NCBI RefSeq assembly: GCF_037975245.1 | Contig: NC_092571.1 | Span: forward strand, 24,752,564 to 24,816,563 | Origin: Apostichopus japonicus | Taxonomy: Eukaryota; Echinodermata; Holothuroidea; Aspidochirotida; Stichopodidae | DNA: 64,000 nucleotides | Direction of reading: 5' to 3' | In this document: positions 12,048 through 23,062 of the stretch, piece by piece | How positions within the stretch are numbered: the first letter of the stretch is position 1 | Layout: each line of letters opens with the position of its first letter | The notes under the pieces: model-generated | The model's input: only the letters and a program-made list of their open reading frames with translations | The model's database searches: none | What the model was told of the DNA's origin: nothing | Made by a program: the position numbers and the translations under genes

Positions 12048-13870
12048 ACATTGCCTTTTTTTGGTGGATATTTGCAAGTGTTTGGCAAACACAACTTTTG
12101 AAATCATTTACGGGGAAAAAAAACAATGCTTTAGGTCAGAAAGTTTTGTCGAAGACAAATTAGCATATATTTTGTCTCACTACTGTAAGTAGTATTTATT
12201 ATCTTATTTATATATTTATTTATTTCACGAATAATATATTGTGTCAGCAAGTCTTTGTTGAGGAAATTAGCACCTTAAATCTGTGTGGTATACCACTCGT
12301 AATAAAAAGCTGCAGAATTTCAGAAATGATATTAACTTAATGGCTGACTACAGGAATGGTGGACAATGGTGATGTCCCATATATCTACATATTGAAAGAG
12401 ATGATCTATTTGTGTGTGTAATATTTTCGATATTACAATAGCAAATATAGGCAGGTCTCATTACAAATAACAATTAGAGTTCATATTAAGCCCGAATAGT
12501 AAATAGTTTAATTGCGGAGAATTTTGTCCAGACAACAGTTAAATGTATTGGTCACAGCCTACTGTAAGTAACATAAACTATTTATTTCATGACTGATATT
12601 AATTTAATGACCTAAGTATATTGGATTTTAATTTTAATTCTAATTGAAATGAAAATTTTTAATTTCTAAATAGCAAATGTGGTGACTGGTCCTATTTCAA
12701 TAGTCCTTCAGTAATATGCTGTTCTTGCTCTTAAAGTGTTGTTTATGAAACCCCCCATATATAGATTTTGAAATTTGTGCTGTCCAAGGCCACAGACAGT
12801 AATCATAATAATAATAATAATTAGTCTTATATAGTGCAGAATCCAACCTAAAGGTTGCTCAATACGCTTTACAGATGTGTGTAGCATTTAGAAAATAAGT
12901 ACGTTTTAATAGCATGTTTGTCTTGTTCAAGTGAATCAATTTCCCGCAGATGGACTGGCAGCAAATTCCATAAGTGCGGGTAGGAATAGTAGAAACTGCG
13001 ATCACCAAAGGTTCTCGTGAGTGTCACAGGAACAGTAAGTTGATAGAGGTATTGGGAATGAGTAGGTCTATCCGTTGTTCACTCTTGGATAAGGTCGTGA
13101 AGATATTCGGGGGTACCATACTTCAATGCCCTGAACACCTGTGTGTTTGTCAAACTTGTAGAACCGTTCCTCCTACCCAATGTTTTTTGCATTCGATAGT
13201 AAACATTTCATGAGTTTGTTGAACAATTTTATACAAATGTACTCATTTTGGGGAAAAACAGCTTATTTTATATTAGAAGTTTCAGAAATCAATATGACTC
13301 ATCATTAGTCAGCTGTGTAAATATTTTGTAGTCAAATATATATTGGATGAGTAAGATTTAATAAACTGTGTACAATATATAGCAAATTGATATGAACAGG
13401 ATTCCTACTTGTATATGTAAGGTGTTATCTCATCTGTCAATTTAGAATCACAAGTTGTAATAATTAACAGTTCCTTTGGTTCCGTGATTGTCGCAAAAAT
13501 GGCCGCCCTGTGAATCAGCAGTTAGTTGGAAATAAAATGTTTAATATTCAGTCCAAGTTTATTTATAATGTATTCTGTATATATTACTACCATATTCAGT
13601 AACACAGAATTATTGTTAGAATTTAGAAATCTTTTTTTTTTTTTTTTTGGTGACTTCATACAGTAGTTGTGTATATTTTATAGAACTGTTATATATATTT
13701 ATCAATTGACAAAATTTCTATGACTTAGTGTAGAATTAGTCAAAGTAAAAATCTACAAAATCTACCTTTGAAAACCACCTTGAATATTTTAGTTTGTGTT
13801 GATTGTACATTTCTCATAAATTATGTCATTTTTTAGAATAAATTACAGTATGGTTACAGTACAGTATATG
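12048..13870 (+). other. KLHL 3'UTR candidate region with several poly(A) signals
   Basis: No coding sequence is visible. AATAAA occurs on the plus strand at 12301-12306, 13360-13365, 13531-13536 and 13838-13843, any of which could end the KLHL transcript. A dispersed repeat lies at 12801-13210, and a poly-T run of about 18 nt begins near 13631. The sequence is AT-rich throughout. Confidence 0.35.
12801..13210 (-). repeat. dispersed SINE/LINE-3'-end-type repeat with (AAT)n tail
   Basis: Read on the minus strand, the repeat ends in an (ATT)n run (12804-12825) preceded by a 'cgctatataagac'-like segment. This is a common 3' end of non-autonomous and LINE repeats in marine animals. The inner part includes 'ggcagcaaattccataag' and 'gaaactgcgatcaccaaagg'. 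The same kind of segment recurs, more diverged, at about 52440-52790. The family name and boundaries are not certain. Confidence 0.4.
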
Positions 13871-14172
13871 ATGGTAAACGGTTACCTCTAGATGGTAGCA
13901 ATATAAATGTTCTTTTATAGGATAGCGGTGATGATTATCCTGTTGATTTTAATCAGCTGCTTAGTTATATTCCTTAGCAATGTGACTTTATGGATGGTTT
14001 GACTTTGACCAGATTCCGCCAGAACTAGAAAGAATTATACTTACAAAGGTCGGGAGTTTAACTTCACAAAGCAAGGAAAAATTCCCCAAACTTCACACAT
14101 GCGTTGAAGTTTACTGTATAATTCCACTGAATGGGTGAAATAATCCAGTATATAAAATTGATGTTTCTAAGT
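13868..14172 (+). repeat. unclassified dispersed repeat, copy A (~300 bp)
   Basis: This segment is clearly homologous over about 300 bp to 47700-48000 in the same orientation. Shared landmarks in order are ATGATGGTA, TTCTTTTA-GATAG, AGCAATGT, GATGGTTTGA, CGCCAGAA, AAAGGT-GGGAGT, ACTTCA-CATG, TAATT-CC-AATGGGTG and AAA-TGATG. It has no obvious terminal repeats, coding capacity or A-tail. Confidence 0.6.
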
Positions 14173-14635
14173 AATGGGAGGAGAAGGGGTGGGAAAGGGG
14201 ATTGGGAAGAGATGGGGAAAGGAGTGTTAGGAGTAAGGTGGTGTGCAATAGTACCAATAGGGTTATATATACGTGTACAATGGTAGTAGTAAAAATGCAA
14301 CCCATCGCTTTGACCTACTTTTACCTTACTGAAAGTAATTTTTGTCCTCTATGTTTATGCATACAGTATATTGTGACTTTTCCTACGATCATGCTTTCAA
14401 GTAATGACATTCCTTCCAGTATGATGTGTTTTTACCGCCATCTTTCTATTTATTTGTATATATGTTTGTATAGTGTTATGTATGTAATATATATATATAT
14501 AATATAGTATACCTTTACTGTAATTTACAGCATGTTGTAACTCGAGGCGTGAAACTAGATTATATGATTTGCTCTACATCTACTGTATGTATTGAGCACT
14601 CTTGCAGCAGGATGTGAACAATTGAATCTTTGTTT

Positions 14636-14641
14636 TATATA

Positions 14642-14691
<50 letters not shown>
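14636..14691. repeat. (TA)n microsatellite at the left edge of the Penelope-like element
   Basis: A nearly pure TA dinucleotide run ends exactly where the left inverted arm of the retroelement begins (14692). A second TA-rich microsatellite lies just beyond the right end, at 16507-16618. This suggests insertion into, or near, an existing TA repeat. Confidence 0.85.
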
Positions 14692-14696
<5 letters not shown>

Positions 14697-15009
14697 AATT
14701 GAAAACACCACAGACTTTAACTTATACATCTATTTACCAAAATTGATACAAAAAGAACGACATGTTTCGAAAGTAGCGACTTTCATCATCAGGTTACATA
14801 CGCAAAATGAACAAGTAATAGCAGACAAATGTACACTAGCAATAACACACAAGGAAAAGTAGATTAACTCAACAAAGATAACACTGGACAGTCAAGCTGC
14901 TTGTTGAGATTAGGTTTATCCCAATTGATATGTAGACTTTCTTTGATCCTAAGCTGGAGTTTAGTGGGAGCGGAGTCGATAATTTTGAATGAGTTGTTGT
15001 CACATAGCC
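14692..15009 (-). repeat. left inverted arm of the Penelope-like element (pLTR-type)
   Basis: This 318-bp arm is a perfect inverted copy of 16163-16480. It carries the antisense of the last part of the ORF and of the hammerhead-like motif. Confidence 0.95.
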
Positions 15010-16308
15010 AACATTTGTCTCGATTATTGCACTCAGGATTCTTTCTCTTTTGTCCAGGAAATTACATCTATGGACATATCTGATCATTACATGGTATCAT
15101 ACGATGTAGTTAGTTTATTTACCAACATCCCACTTTCTGAAACTGTTGATATTGCAATCGATGCCATAATGTATAACAATCCAGGCATTGGTATTGAAAG
15201 GCGGGATCTCCAGAAACTATTCATGTTTGCTACCTCACAAACGCATTTTTTATTCAATGGTAATTACTATGATCAAGTGGACGGTGTGGCAATGGGTTCA
15301 CCATTAGCACCGGTGTTGGCAAATCTCTTCATGGGTCATTTGGAGAAACAATTTCTGAATGATTCATCTGCCCCATCCAAACCTTATCACTACCGCAGAT
15401 ATGTTGACGATATTTTCTGTCTTTTCCGAAATGAGGGTGAAGCCATCGATTTCCTTCAATTTATCAATACTCGGCACCCTAACATAAAATTCACTATTGA
15501 GAAGCAAAAGGACAGTACGCTACCATTTTTGGATGTGCTTGTCAGCAACACTGGTCATTGCAATACTTCCGTTCATCATAAACCTACGTACTCAGGGTTA
15601 CTAACCAATTTTTTCAGTTTCATTCCGTATTCTTACAAAATTGGTCTCATTAAAACGTTAGTGGATAGAATGTACAAGGTCAACAACTCTTGGAAAGGAT
15701 TTGACCTCGACCTAAAAGGACTTATATCCACACTCGGCAAAAATCAGTTCCCCTCTCACTTAATTGACAAAGTTGTGAAATCGTATTTACAAAACAAGGT
15801 GTCACCGAAAAATATCATTGACCCGGTTTCTCACAATACCAGATTTTACAAGCTCCCGTACATTGGTAATTTCTCTGGTCATGCTCAGAACAAAGTCAGA
15901 CAGTTGATCAAATCGCATTGTACAGACATTGATGTCAAATTAGTGTTTATCTCATTTAAAGTTCGAAATATGTGTGTAGTAAAAGACATGATTCCATCAT
16001 ACCTTAAATCTCGTGTGGTCTATAAATTCATCTGCACAAGCTGTAATGCTTGTTATATAGGGGAAACCCATAGGCACCTTTCTACACGGATTTCTGAGCA
16101 TTTAAAAGCCGATAAGAATTCACATATTTACAAACACTTAGCTAAATTTCCCAACTGTAAGCGGCTATGTGACAACAACTCATTCAAAATTATCGACTCC
16201 GCTCCCACTAAACTCCAGCTTAGGATCAAAGAAAGTCTACATATCAATTGGGATAAACCTAATCTCAACAAGCAGCTTGACTGTCCAGTGTTATCTTTGT
16301 TGAGTTAA
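14989..16308 (+). CDS. Penelope-like reverse transcriptase with GIY-YIG endonuclease (N-terminally truncated)
   Basis: The open frame has 439 residues and ends at TAA (16306-16308). The first seven residues come from the inverted left arm; real element sequence starts at about residue 8. RT motifs are SYDVVSLFTNIPL (residues 37-49, first catalytic Asp 39), GVAMGSPLAPVLANLFM, and YRRYVDDIFCLF with the catalytic YVDD at 138-141. The LPFLDVLV motif follows. A GIY-YIG-type endonuclease is at about 345-375 (YKFICTSCNACYIGETHRHL, then R-x2-EH). Full Penelope RTs are usually 700-900 residues, so the N-terminal region and the first RT fingers are lost. The element is therefore unlikely to be autonomous. 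The frame has no internal stops, in keeping with a young insertion. The remaining question is only which Penelope clade it belongs to. Confidence 0.93.
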   Translation: MSCCHIANICLDYCTQDSFSFVQEITSMDISDHYMVSYDVVSLFTNIPLSETVDIAIDAIMYNNPGIGIERRDLQKLFMFATSQTHFLFNGNYYDQVDGVAMGSPLAPVLANLFMGHLEKQFLNDSSAPSKPYHYRRYVDDIFCLFRNEGEAIDFLQFINTRHPNIKFTIEKQKDSTLPFLDVLVSNTGHCNTSVHHKPTYSGLLTNFFSFIPYSYKIGLIKTLVDRMYKVNNSWKGFDLDLKGLISTLGKNQFPSHLIDKVVKSYLQNKVSPKNIIDPVSHNTRFYKLPYIGNFSGHAQNKVRQLIKSHCTDIDVKLVFISFKVRNMCVVKDMIPSYLKSRVVYKFICTSCNACYIGETHRHLSTRISEHLKADKNSHIYKHLAKFPNCKRLCDNNSFKIIDSAPTKLQLRIKESLHINWDKPNLNKQLDCPVLSLLS

Positions 16309-16480
16309 TCTACTTTTCCTTGTGTGTTATTGCTAGTGTACATTTGTCTGCTATTACTTGTTCATTTTGCGTATGTAACCTGATGATGAAAGTCGCTACT
16401 TTCGAAACATGTCGTTCTTTTTGTATCAATTTTGGTAAATAGATGTATAAGTTAAAGTCTGTGGTGTTTTCAATTTTTTT
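16163..16480 (+). repeat. right inverted arm of the Penelope-like element
   Basis: This 318-bp segment covers the last 48 codons of the RT/EN frame, the TAA stop, and about 170 bp of 3'UTR ending in T7. It is identical to the reverse complement of 14692-15009. Confidence 0.95.
16380..16414 (+). ncRNA. hammerhead-ribozyme-like motif in the Penelope-like element 3' region
   Basis: CTGATGA (16380-16386) is followed by a 6-bp stem with a CGCT loop (GAAAGT 16388-16393 / ACTTTC 16398-16403). GAAA (16404-16407) follows, then a very short AC-AT-GU stem ending in GTC at 16411-16413. This matches the order of the hammerhead core and its GUC cleavage triplet. Minimal hammerheads are known in Penelope-like elements. 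One base (T87 of 163xx) bulges beside stem II, and stem I (AAC/GTT) is short, so activity is not assured. The inverted left arm holds the antisense copy. Confidence 0.5.
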
Positions 16481-16506
16481 ATTATCGAGATTTGTGCTAG
16501 GAAGAC

Positions 16507-16618
16507 CATATATATATATATATCCATACATATATATCCATACATATATATATATCCATACATATATATACATGCATATATATATATGCATATATATACA
16601 TGCATATATATACATATT
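16507..16618. repeat. TA-rich microsatellite with (TATATCCATACA) and (TATACATGCA) variants
   Basis: This is a compound repeat of TA runs broken by CCATACA and CATGCA units. It generates spurious tyrosine/isoleucine open frames on both strands (16310-16627 minus, 16443-16790 plus). Confidence 0.85.
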
Positions 16619-19467
16619 AACTGCCAAAGTAATTTATCAAAAGTTCTCTGGTGTGCTCAAGCAACATAGCTTTGCTGTGCAATGTTGTAGTCCAAGTGCT
16701 GCAATTAGATACAATTACAAAGGAAATATCCTACCAATTCACATTGCACCAGGGACAACAAGACTCTTGACTTCTTATTTATGCAGTTGACCATGTATAG
16801 TATAAATGTGCCTTGTTGATTTTATAATACCTAGTAGTCTTTCGCTAATAGATACGCTCCGTGTCAACACGCTAGCACATGTGTCACTTTTCATTTTCCT
16901 TTTTATGTCACCTCAGACTCAAACTGATTACGCTACCTATTAAACTTTGTTCTGTATATTATCTAAGGAAAATTATTTACAGAACTGTGAAGTGAACGAC
17001 ATTAATTTGAGAGCAATATGTGAAGCCAAACTAGTTCATCACGAGCGCCCTCGTTTCCTTGGAAGCCGTCTCTTGGTACACGGGCCTTCCAAAGTAGGAC
17101 GGCTCTAAAATATTAAAACACAAAACTTCGTCCCCGCGCTCACCACATCACTAGTATCACGTTCACGGGGCGATAGCATGACGAGGAAACGCCAGCATAA
17201 AAAAATGAACTGGAAAATACGATGTTACACTACATATTTTAGATATCTGTGGAACCGTGCAAATTCATGGCATGTTTTACTTGTTTGTATTTCTTCATCT
17301 TCTGTTTTTGCTCAGGTTTTGAGCAGATAGCTCCCTGAATTATCGACTTCCATTCATTACGATTAAAAGCTATCACCATTGTAGCAATAATTAAAATTTG
17401 TTCAAAAGTTGCCCCAATGTTTAGCGCTGCTCCACAAAACCTGAGCTGTCTAAACTGATTTGGTTCATATAGTTGAACCGCCGTAAAGAAAAGAAAAAAA
17501 AAACAGATTTTGTTCACACCTTCATTCCCCTTCCCTTCCTCCGAGTCCTCACAGAGGTAAACTTGACATGTGACGTAACTGATCTCCTACCCACAGGGAA
17601 AGACCCCGTCTTCACGTTCCCGTCTTCTCGAAAGTAGAAAGAAAATGAGACGGTATTTTGCAAGCACAATATTCGTTCCTTGTTCACCTCAACTTCATGT
17701 ACCTGACAGTTATGCAAAAAGGGTACTGTTTTAGATAAAGGTCTCTAATCTAACAGCTTGTTCGGGAATTGCATCAGTTTATCCCTGTGCTTGACATTCT
17801 GTCACTATGTTTGACATCTTGACTATAAAGGGCGATTCTTTCTCCTGTTCCCATATAGTCCTTTACCACGATACATGTATGTTAATTAATACGATGTGTG
17901 TATACTTTTACAGCCCTGACATAGAATCTGCATCATGACATCTCCCAAACTAACCAATAGAAGTTTGAGGGAATTGTTCTTCACAGCGATCTTTATCAAT
18001 AAATATGATAATTTGGGCTTGCTTCACCTTTTAAAGCCTTTCACTACGGTACCGCCTATATCGGTCGTAATTCAGCCTTTGTTTTAACCGTACAGAACAA
18101 ACAAAAAGTCGATCTGCCTTCATAACTTGGCGGAAAAGAATTGTCTTAGCTTACGATGTGCAAGGGCAAGGTAAATGATGATCTTAGTTCATCGAAATCT
18201 GTCGTGTTCAACGCCTTGAACAAGAGACCCTCGTAAGTGACCCCGCACTGTCGAATTCCAACAAATAACCCCCTGCCTAGACTCGCCATGTGCACCTCGT
18301 CCCGCCCTGCCAATTGATGTTTGTCACAAACGTTTGAGAAACCTCACAACTGGCGGAGTAAGTTTACCACCAGGTCGGGAGGGGCCTGCAGGTTAACAAA
18401 TTATCAGACAGCCAGACAATAATCGTAAGGTTGCCTTCGGTGTTAATATTTCAGTCGGCATGTCACGTTCGCGGCGGCCGTGTATATAGGTGAAGCTACT
18501 ATATACCTGTTTATGGTTATAGCATGAGTGTTAGAAAAAAAAGCAAGAAAAAGCTTCGTTTTTTAATGTAGCTTGTGTTTTGCTATGCTTGCCCATTCCT
18601 GCTCTGTCAGAAACTTTGAAATGGTTGTGTAACATAGGCCTATATGATTGAACGGTTCGTGATATTATTTATATATAGGAAGCAAAAAGAAACGAAAGAG
18701 GAAGAATGATTAGAAAAACAACAACAAAACAAACAAAACCATGAACCAGGGACAAATTCAACAACAACAAACACAAAACAACAAGACAGCAAAATAAGGA
18801 TTTACCGAACCTTAATGCAAATCAGTTTACCTGATTGAGAATTCCGTTGCTTAATTTACACTCTTCGATGCTATGGGAATAGTCTATAGAGTGTCGACAC
18901 CTGTAAGGAACGTATATATGTTGTAAAGATTTAACAGTTTATCCACCGCTAAAACTATATTTTTTTGATACATTATACATTAAAGCATACCACGATGTAT
19001 TTTCGATAAATAACCTAACCGAACAGACTTAATTAGTTATTGTTCGTAAATTACATAATTCTTGGAGTAGTGAGCACAACGGAATAAATGACGTAAAATA
19101 TATGTCTATAGTTGGGAAGTTTCCCCCTTCCAGTTTTTACATCAGACGTTAGCAAGTATAACATGCTTTCACTGTGTGAGTGTATCGTGGATCAGGGTCG
19201 TTAAAATAGCTTGACATGTTACTGGATATTTTATATTCGTTTACTGAAGACAGCATGGACGATATACTTTGATGAATCGCTGCCACGTTACAACATTCTG
19301 AGTGTATAACAAGTCTATACAGTGTAGAGGCCCTACTGCGAATATTAGGCGAAATTATGTCAACCCCCCCCCCCCCCCTTCACATGTCACTTATAAATCC
19401 ATGGTATCATATGGCACTATTCGCCTGTGTTTCTGCTATAACTATTGAGCTCTTAAAGTAGACCTAT
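16619..19467. other. no gene recognised
   Basis: I see no coding exon or repeat that I can support in this 2.8 kb. Short minus-strand frames at 17239-17517 and 17514-17717 match nothing. A C15 homopolymer lies at 19364-19378. The stretch 17030-17210 is more GC-rich than its surroundings. Confidence 0.4.
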
Positions 19468-20120
19468 TTGTTATTGTCATGTTGTGGTTATCATAGCTAA
19501 TTGTCAACTGATTGCACCTTGTGACCTGAAAAACCAATAAACCTTGGCTGGAATTCAGCTTGTATATAGTCATAAAGCAAAATCATTTTCATCTGTCGAA
19601 AATGATTTCCGGGAAAAGATGACTCGCCTTTCGTTCCTTACAGTAAGCAATTGGAGGAGGCTTCACGTATGTCTCATTATAAACATCAACAGTGCTCGTC
19701 ATATTCTTGTTATTGTCATCTAGTGGTTATTATGCTAAGTAGCAACTGATTGCACTTTGTGACCAACGAGAAAAAAGAAATACTTCCCTTATAATGTGCT
19801 AAACAAAGTATGCAAATTTGATAGTCACTAATCGAAGAAAGTGTGGTTATGATTTTAACTTGCTATATTTTACACAGTTGAATTATAATTTGGACAATGG
19901 AAAGAGATCAGATGTTCTGAACTGAATGACTGATGATGTATAGGGACAAAGCGGCGTTACGACTCCTGTCTTATGCTGGTAGCCGATTTTAACCTACCGT
20001 AATAAACATTGGCTTGAACTCAGCGTATAGTCATCAAGCACAATCATTTTCATTTGCCGTAAAGGATTTCAGGAAAGATGAACACCTTTCGTTTCTAGTG
20101 AAGTTAACAATAGAAGGCTT
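19468..20120 (+). repeat. diverged tandem duplication (two copies, second split by ~230 bp)
   Basis: Copy A (19468-19666) runs from 'ttgttattgtcatg..gtggttat' through 'aatcattttcatctg' to 'ggaggcttc'. Copy B matches it in two blocks, 19707-19765 ('cttgttattgtcatctag', then 'caactgattgcactttgtg') and 19999-20120 ('ataaacattggcttgaa', then 'gaaggcttc'). The blocks are separated by about 230 bp absent from copy A. The copies are substantially diverged, so the duplication is old. Confidence 0.65.
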
Positions 20121-20489
20121 CAATTATTTCCAATATATAAAAAAAAAACCTAGCAGTGTCGTTTATTTAATGTGCATAATGTTTAATGTGCTCGGCGTAT
20201 GCTTAATAATGTGCCTTATATGTGTCACATGTTTAATGTGCTGTTTGCTTAATATAGACTAAATATTACGATCATTCAGCTAAGCTTCCATCGACTTTGC
20301 GTTCATCAAGAACATAAATTTCAAAATATGGTTAAGGATCAGTGGAGTGGTGTCGTACGTTTCGACCTCTCCCTCCCACGCCGTACTGATGTGATGTTTC
20401 CCTTCTCTCATCTCTCCTTCTTTCTCCCACCCCCATCCCTCTTCTGTAATATACCTCACACTACCAAAATCATATAACCATGCACAACC

Positions 20490-20700
20490 ACAATACACAC
20501 ATAGGCTATTCTGGTAGCTTCGCCCAGATTGAAAACGTTAGCTTACTTTGCACCGGATGGAATACACTACTAAATAACATTAGGACAGCACCATCATGTA
20601 TTGCTTTTAAATCACTTCTGAAAAGACATCTTTTTCGCAAACATTTTGCAATTTAAGGCTTCGTGCATTATAAGGCTCTTGTCTTGTTGTTTTTATTATT
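20490..20700 (+). mobile_element. 5'-truncated LINE 3' end
   Basis: The plus-strand frame encodes GWNTLLNNIRTAPSCIAFK then SLLKRHLFRKHFAI and a stop (TGG at 20558, stop near 20656). This has the same W-N-x-L ... FKSLLK-x-HLFR C-terminal signature as the copy at 7195. It is followed by a short 3'UTR and 'ttttattattattt' near 20690. It is a decayed fragment. Confidence 0.65.
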
Positions 20701-21713
20701 ATTTAGTCATTTATAATTTGTAAGCGTGGATTCCTTCGTGTTCTGTGTCAATTGTTCGATATTGAATATTTTATTATATATTTATATTTATATATAGGGT
20801 CACTCTACTACCACGCATATAAAGATTCAATGCGTGAGAAATAACATCGTAAGGATTCTTTCCCCCTACAGTATAAGGGTTCCCATTTTCAATTTACTAC
20901 GAGAGCCACAGAAACTGTTTGGTTTTAAAGCAAATGGCTTTCCATAATCAAACTCTCACTATATCATACAGGTATATACAGGTTATAGCCGATTATATAA
21001 TTGCTCAAGCATAAGACCGTATAGGGGCCCACTTACATGATAAGTGCAAGACTACAGGCCAATTTCTCTTTTTCAAATTGAAATATTTTGAGGACCAGGC
21101 TTGGCGTGCTGCCCTATACTAAATGTTGACCTCCATATAAACATAATCCTTCCTTGGCCCTCTCCAGTGGCGGAGAAACAGGGGGGGTTGGGGGGGTTTT
21201 AACCCCCCCACTTTTTGAAGAGGGGGGGTTGGCCCACACAATCAACCCCCCCTAGTTTTTGCCAGTAATGTTCTGTTATAGCCTATGTTATGTGCTCCAA
21301 ATGGCATAATAAATCAAATTATTAATTTGAAATTGTTAAAGTCATTTCAACCTTTTACCTGGTAGGCTACATCAACAATTAACGACCGAAAACCGAGTTA
21401 GAATTGACCCACACATTATTTCTAGCCCCTTTCCCCCACCTTGCGCATTGGAACTTGTAGCTCATAACGCTAACTTCACCCACAACAGACATACACAAAA
21501 TAACGTTTTGTTGCTGTTGAATAGCTTTGAAACTGTATACACTTGCCAACTTCAACGAGGTGAAGGAAGGAAAAGAAAAAGAAGAAAGAGAGAAAAGGAG
21601 AAAAGGATGGAGTAGAAAATACGGCAACTTAGAAAACGGGAAGAGAAAGAGGAACAGTGACAAAATTATTCGAATTTGTAAAGCAAACGTTCCACGATAA
21701 ACAGCCTCCAAAC

Positions 21714-22270
21714 CATGGGCGCAGATCCTGGTGAGGACAGCGGGACGCGTCCCCACCAACTTTTTCAGTAGTGGGGACATGATATACCGTGGCCCCACCA
21801 ATTTGTCTTGACCAATAGCTGCATTTCAAGTTCCCCTGTATTGAACTTTGGCGCAGTTTGATCCAGCATTGTGCAAATGACATGCAGCAGTTCTCATTTT
21901 ATTGTATTTTATCCACAGTTGTTAAATATAGGACGGAAATCGCATTTACGGCAGTCTATATTTGTTTTCTGGGAGAGGACCCCAGACCCATCGTATATAC
22001 AAAAGTCTACTTGGATTATTTGTCCCTGATTTTCTTTCTGCAGACGCCCATGTATTTCTCCAAACTAAATTTCTAAGCCATGAGATCTAAAACTTAAGGA
22101 GGTTTAGGAGCATCATTAGGTCTGGGAAGTGTTATTTCCGGCGATCTGGGAGGTATATTTGCCCAAAAAAATCCCACGCTACGCGCGAACCCATGGTCGC
22201 GCTCCGCTTAGATAGTGTCATAGAACAGACACGCGTCCCCACCATTATCCAAGACTGATCTGCGCCCATG
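21714..22270. mobile_element. second hAT-type MITE nested inside E1
   Basis: Inverted ends CATGGGCGCAGATC (21714-21727) and its reverse complement GATCTGCGCCCATG (22257-22270) bound 557 bp. Flanking octamers are CTCCAAAC (21706-21713) and CTCAAAAC (22271-22278), matching at 7 of 8, which is consistent with an older target-site duplication. Sub-terminal GGACGCGTCCCC occurs near the left end, and ACGCGTCCCC near the right end. Confidence 0.7.
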
Positions 22271-22986
22271 CTCAAAACTGTCGATGTGTGTAGTGTTCGG
22301 TTTCGGAAATATCTGGTATATTTTTATTTCCTTCAACGAAATTTTTTAGTAGCCATCTGAATTTTCGAAAATTCCCTAACCAACATTCTTCATCATACTC
22401 GTGCAATTTTGACCCGTCTGTTAGGGTTTGAAGGAGGGTTTTCTATATCGGTTGTCCATAGATGATATTTTGTGCAACATTATGGGTATGTTTTGAAGTG
22501 AATTTATTCACGAGAATTGTGAATTTTCAAATTCTGAACAGTGGGGCTGACGGATATTGTGGGCCGCGATGAAGAATCACCTACAAAAGCAATGATCCAC
22601 AGGATATGTGATGAAGTCGAACGTGATGTGACTGGTGACAATCTTCAAAAAGGTTAGATGAGAAAAAAGTATTTGGAAAAAACTTGGTTCTCAGGCAAAA
22701 TTGTACATATGGTTGGTCAGTTTCAAGCCCGAGAAGTGCCATTTCCGGTGATCTGGGGGTACCAAAACCAGAAATTTGCTTGTACGCTGCGCGCCGACCA
22801 ATGGTGGCGCTCCGCTTAGATAGTAATACGCGCCCCTCGGGTTAGAAAATCCTGCATACGCCCCTGGTTAAATGCAGCTTTTCAAGGCCTGGGCAGTGCC
22901 ATTTACTGCAATCTGGGAGGCAATATTTGCCAAAAAATTCTTGTGCACTTCGCGCCAACTTATGGTGGCGCTCCACTAAGATAGTG
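22118..22986 (+). repeat. three copies of a ~95-bp repeat inside the E1 mosaic
   Basis: Copies lie at about 22122-22216, 22727-22825 and 22885-22986. Each begins 'gaagtg-catttccgg-gatctggg' and ends 'ggcgctccgcttagatagt' (the third is '..ccactaagatagt'). The first copy lies inside the nested MITE and the other two in the outer part. Copy 2 is followed by an extra hAT-like right terminus ('tacgcccctg', ending 22866). Confidence 0.65.
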
Positions 22987-23062
22987 AGCCAGCAGTTATG
23001 ACTTTTTATTTCATCAATGGCCTGCAACCCCCCCACTTCTGACAAGAAATCTCCGCCACTGG

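Larger units (their letters stand above)
14692..16480 (+). mobile_element. Penelope-like retroelement, 5'-truncated, with 318-bp inverted terminal arms
   Basis: The element consists of a left arm (14692-15009), an RT/endonuclease frame (to 16308) and a 3' region. The left arm is the exact reverse complement of 16163-16480: I compared the two arms base by base and found 318 of 318 identical. The right arm includes the last 48 codons of the ORF plus the 3'UTR, so the left arm is an inverted copy of the element's own 3' end. Inverted partial copies at the 5' end are known for Penelope-like elements. Arm identity and an intact frame indicate a recent insertion. No target-site duplication is evident because the flanks are low-complexity TA repeats. 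The RT N-terminus is missing. Confidence 0.93.
21165..23061. mobile_element. non-autonomous hAT-type element E1 (outer), 8-bp TSD GCCCTCTC
   Basis: The left end CAGTGGCGGAGA (21165-21176) is the exact inverted match of the right end TCTCCGCCACTG (ending 23061). The 8 bases before it (21157-21164) and after it (23062-23069) are both GCCCTCTC, a perfect 8-bp target-site duplication as made by hAT transposases. The start CAGTGGCGG is a typical hAT terminus. Just inside the left end is a hairpin built from G7TT and AACCCCCCC. No transposase frame is present. The 1897-bp interior is a mosaic containing at least one further element. Confidence 0.88.
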
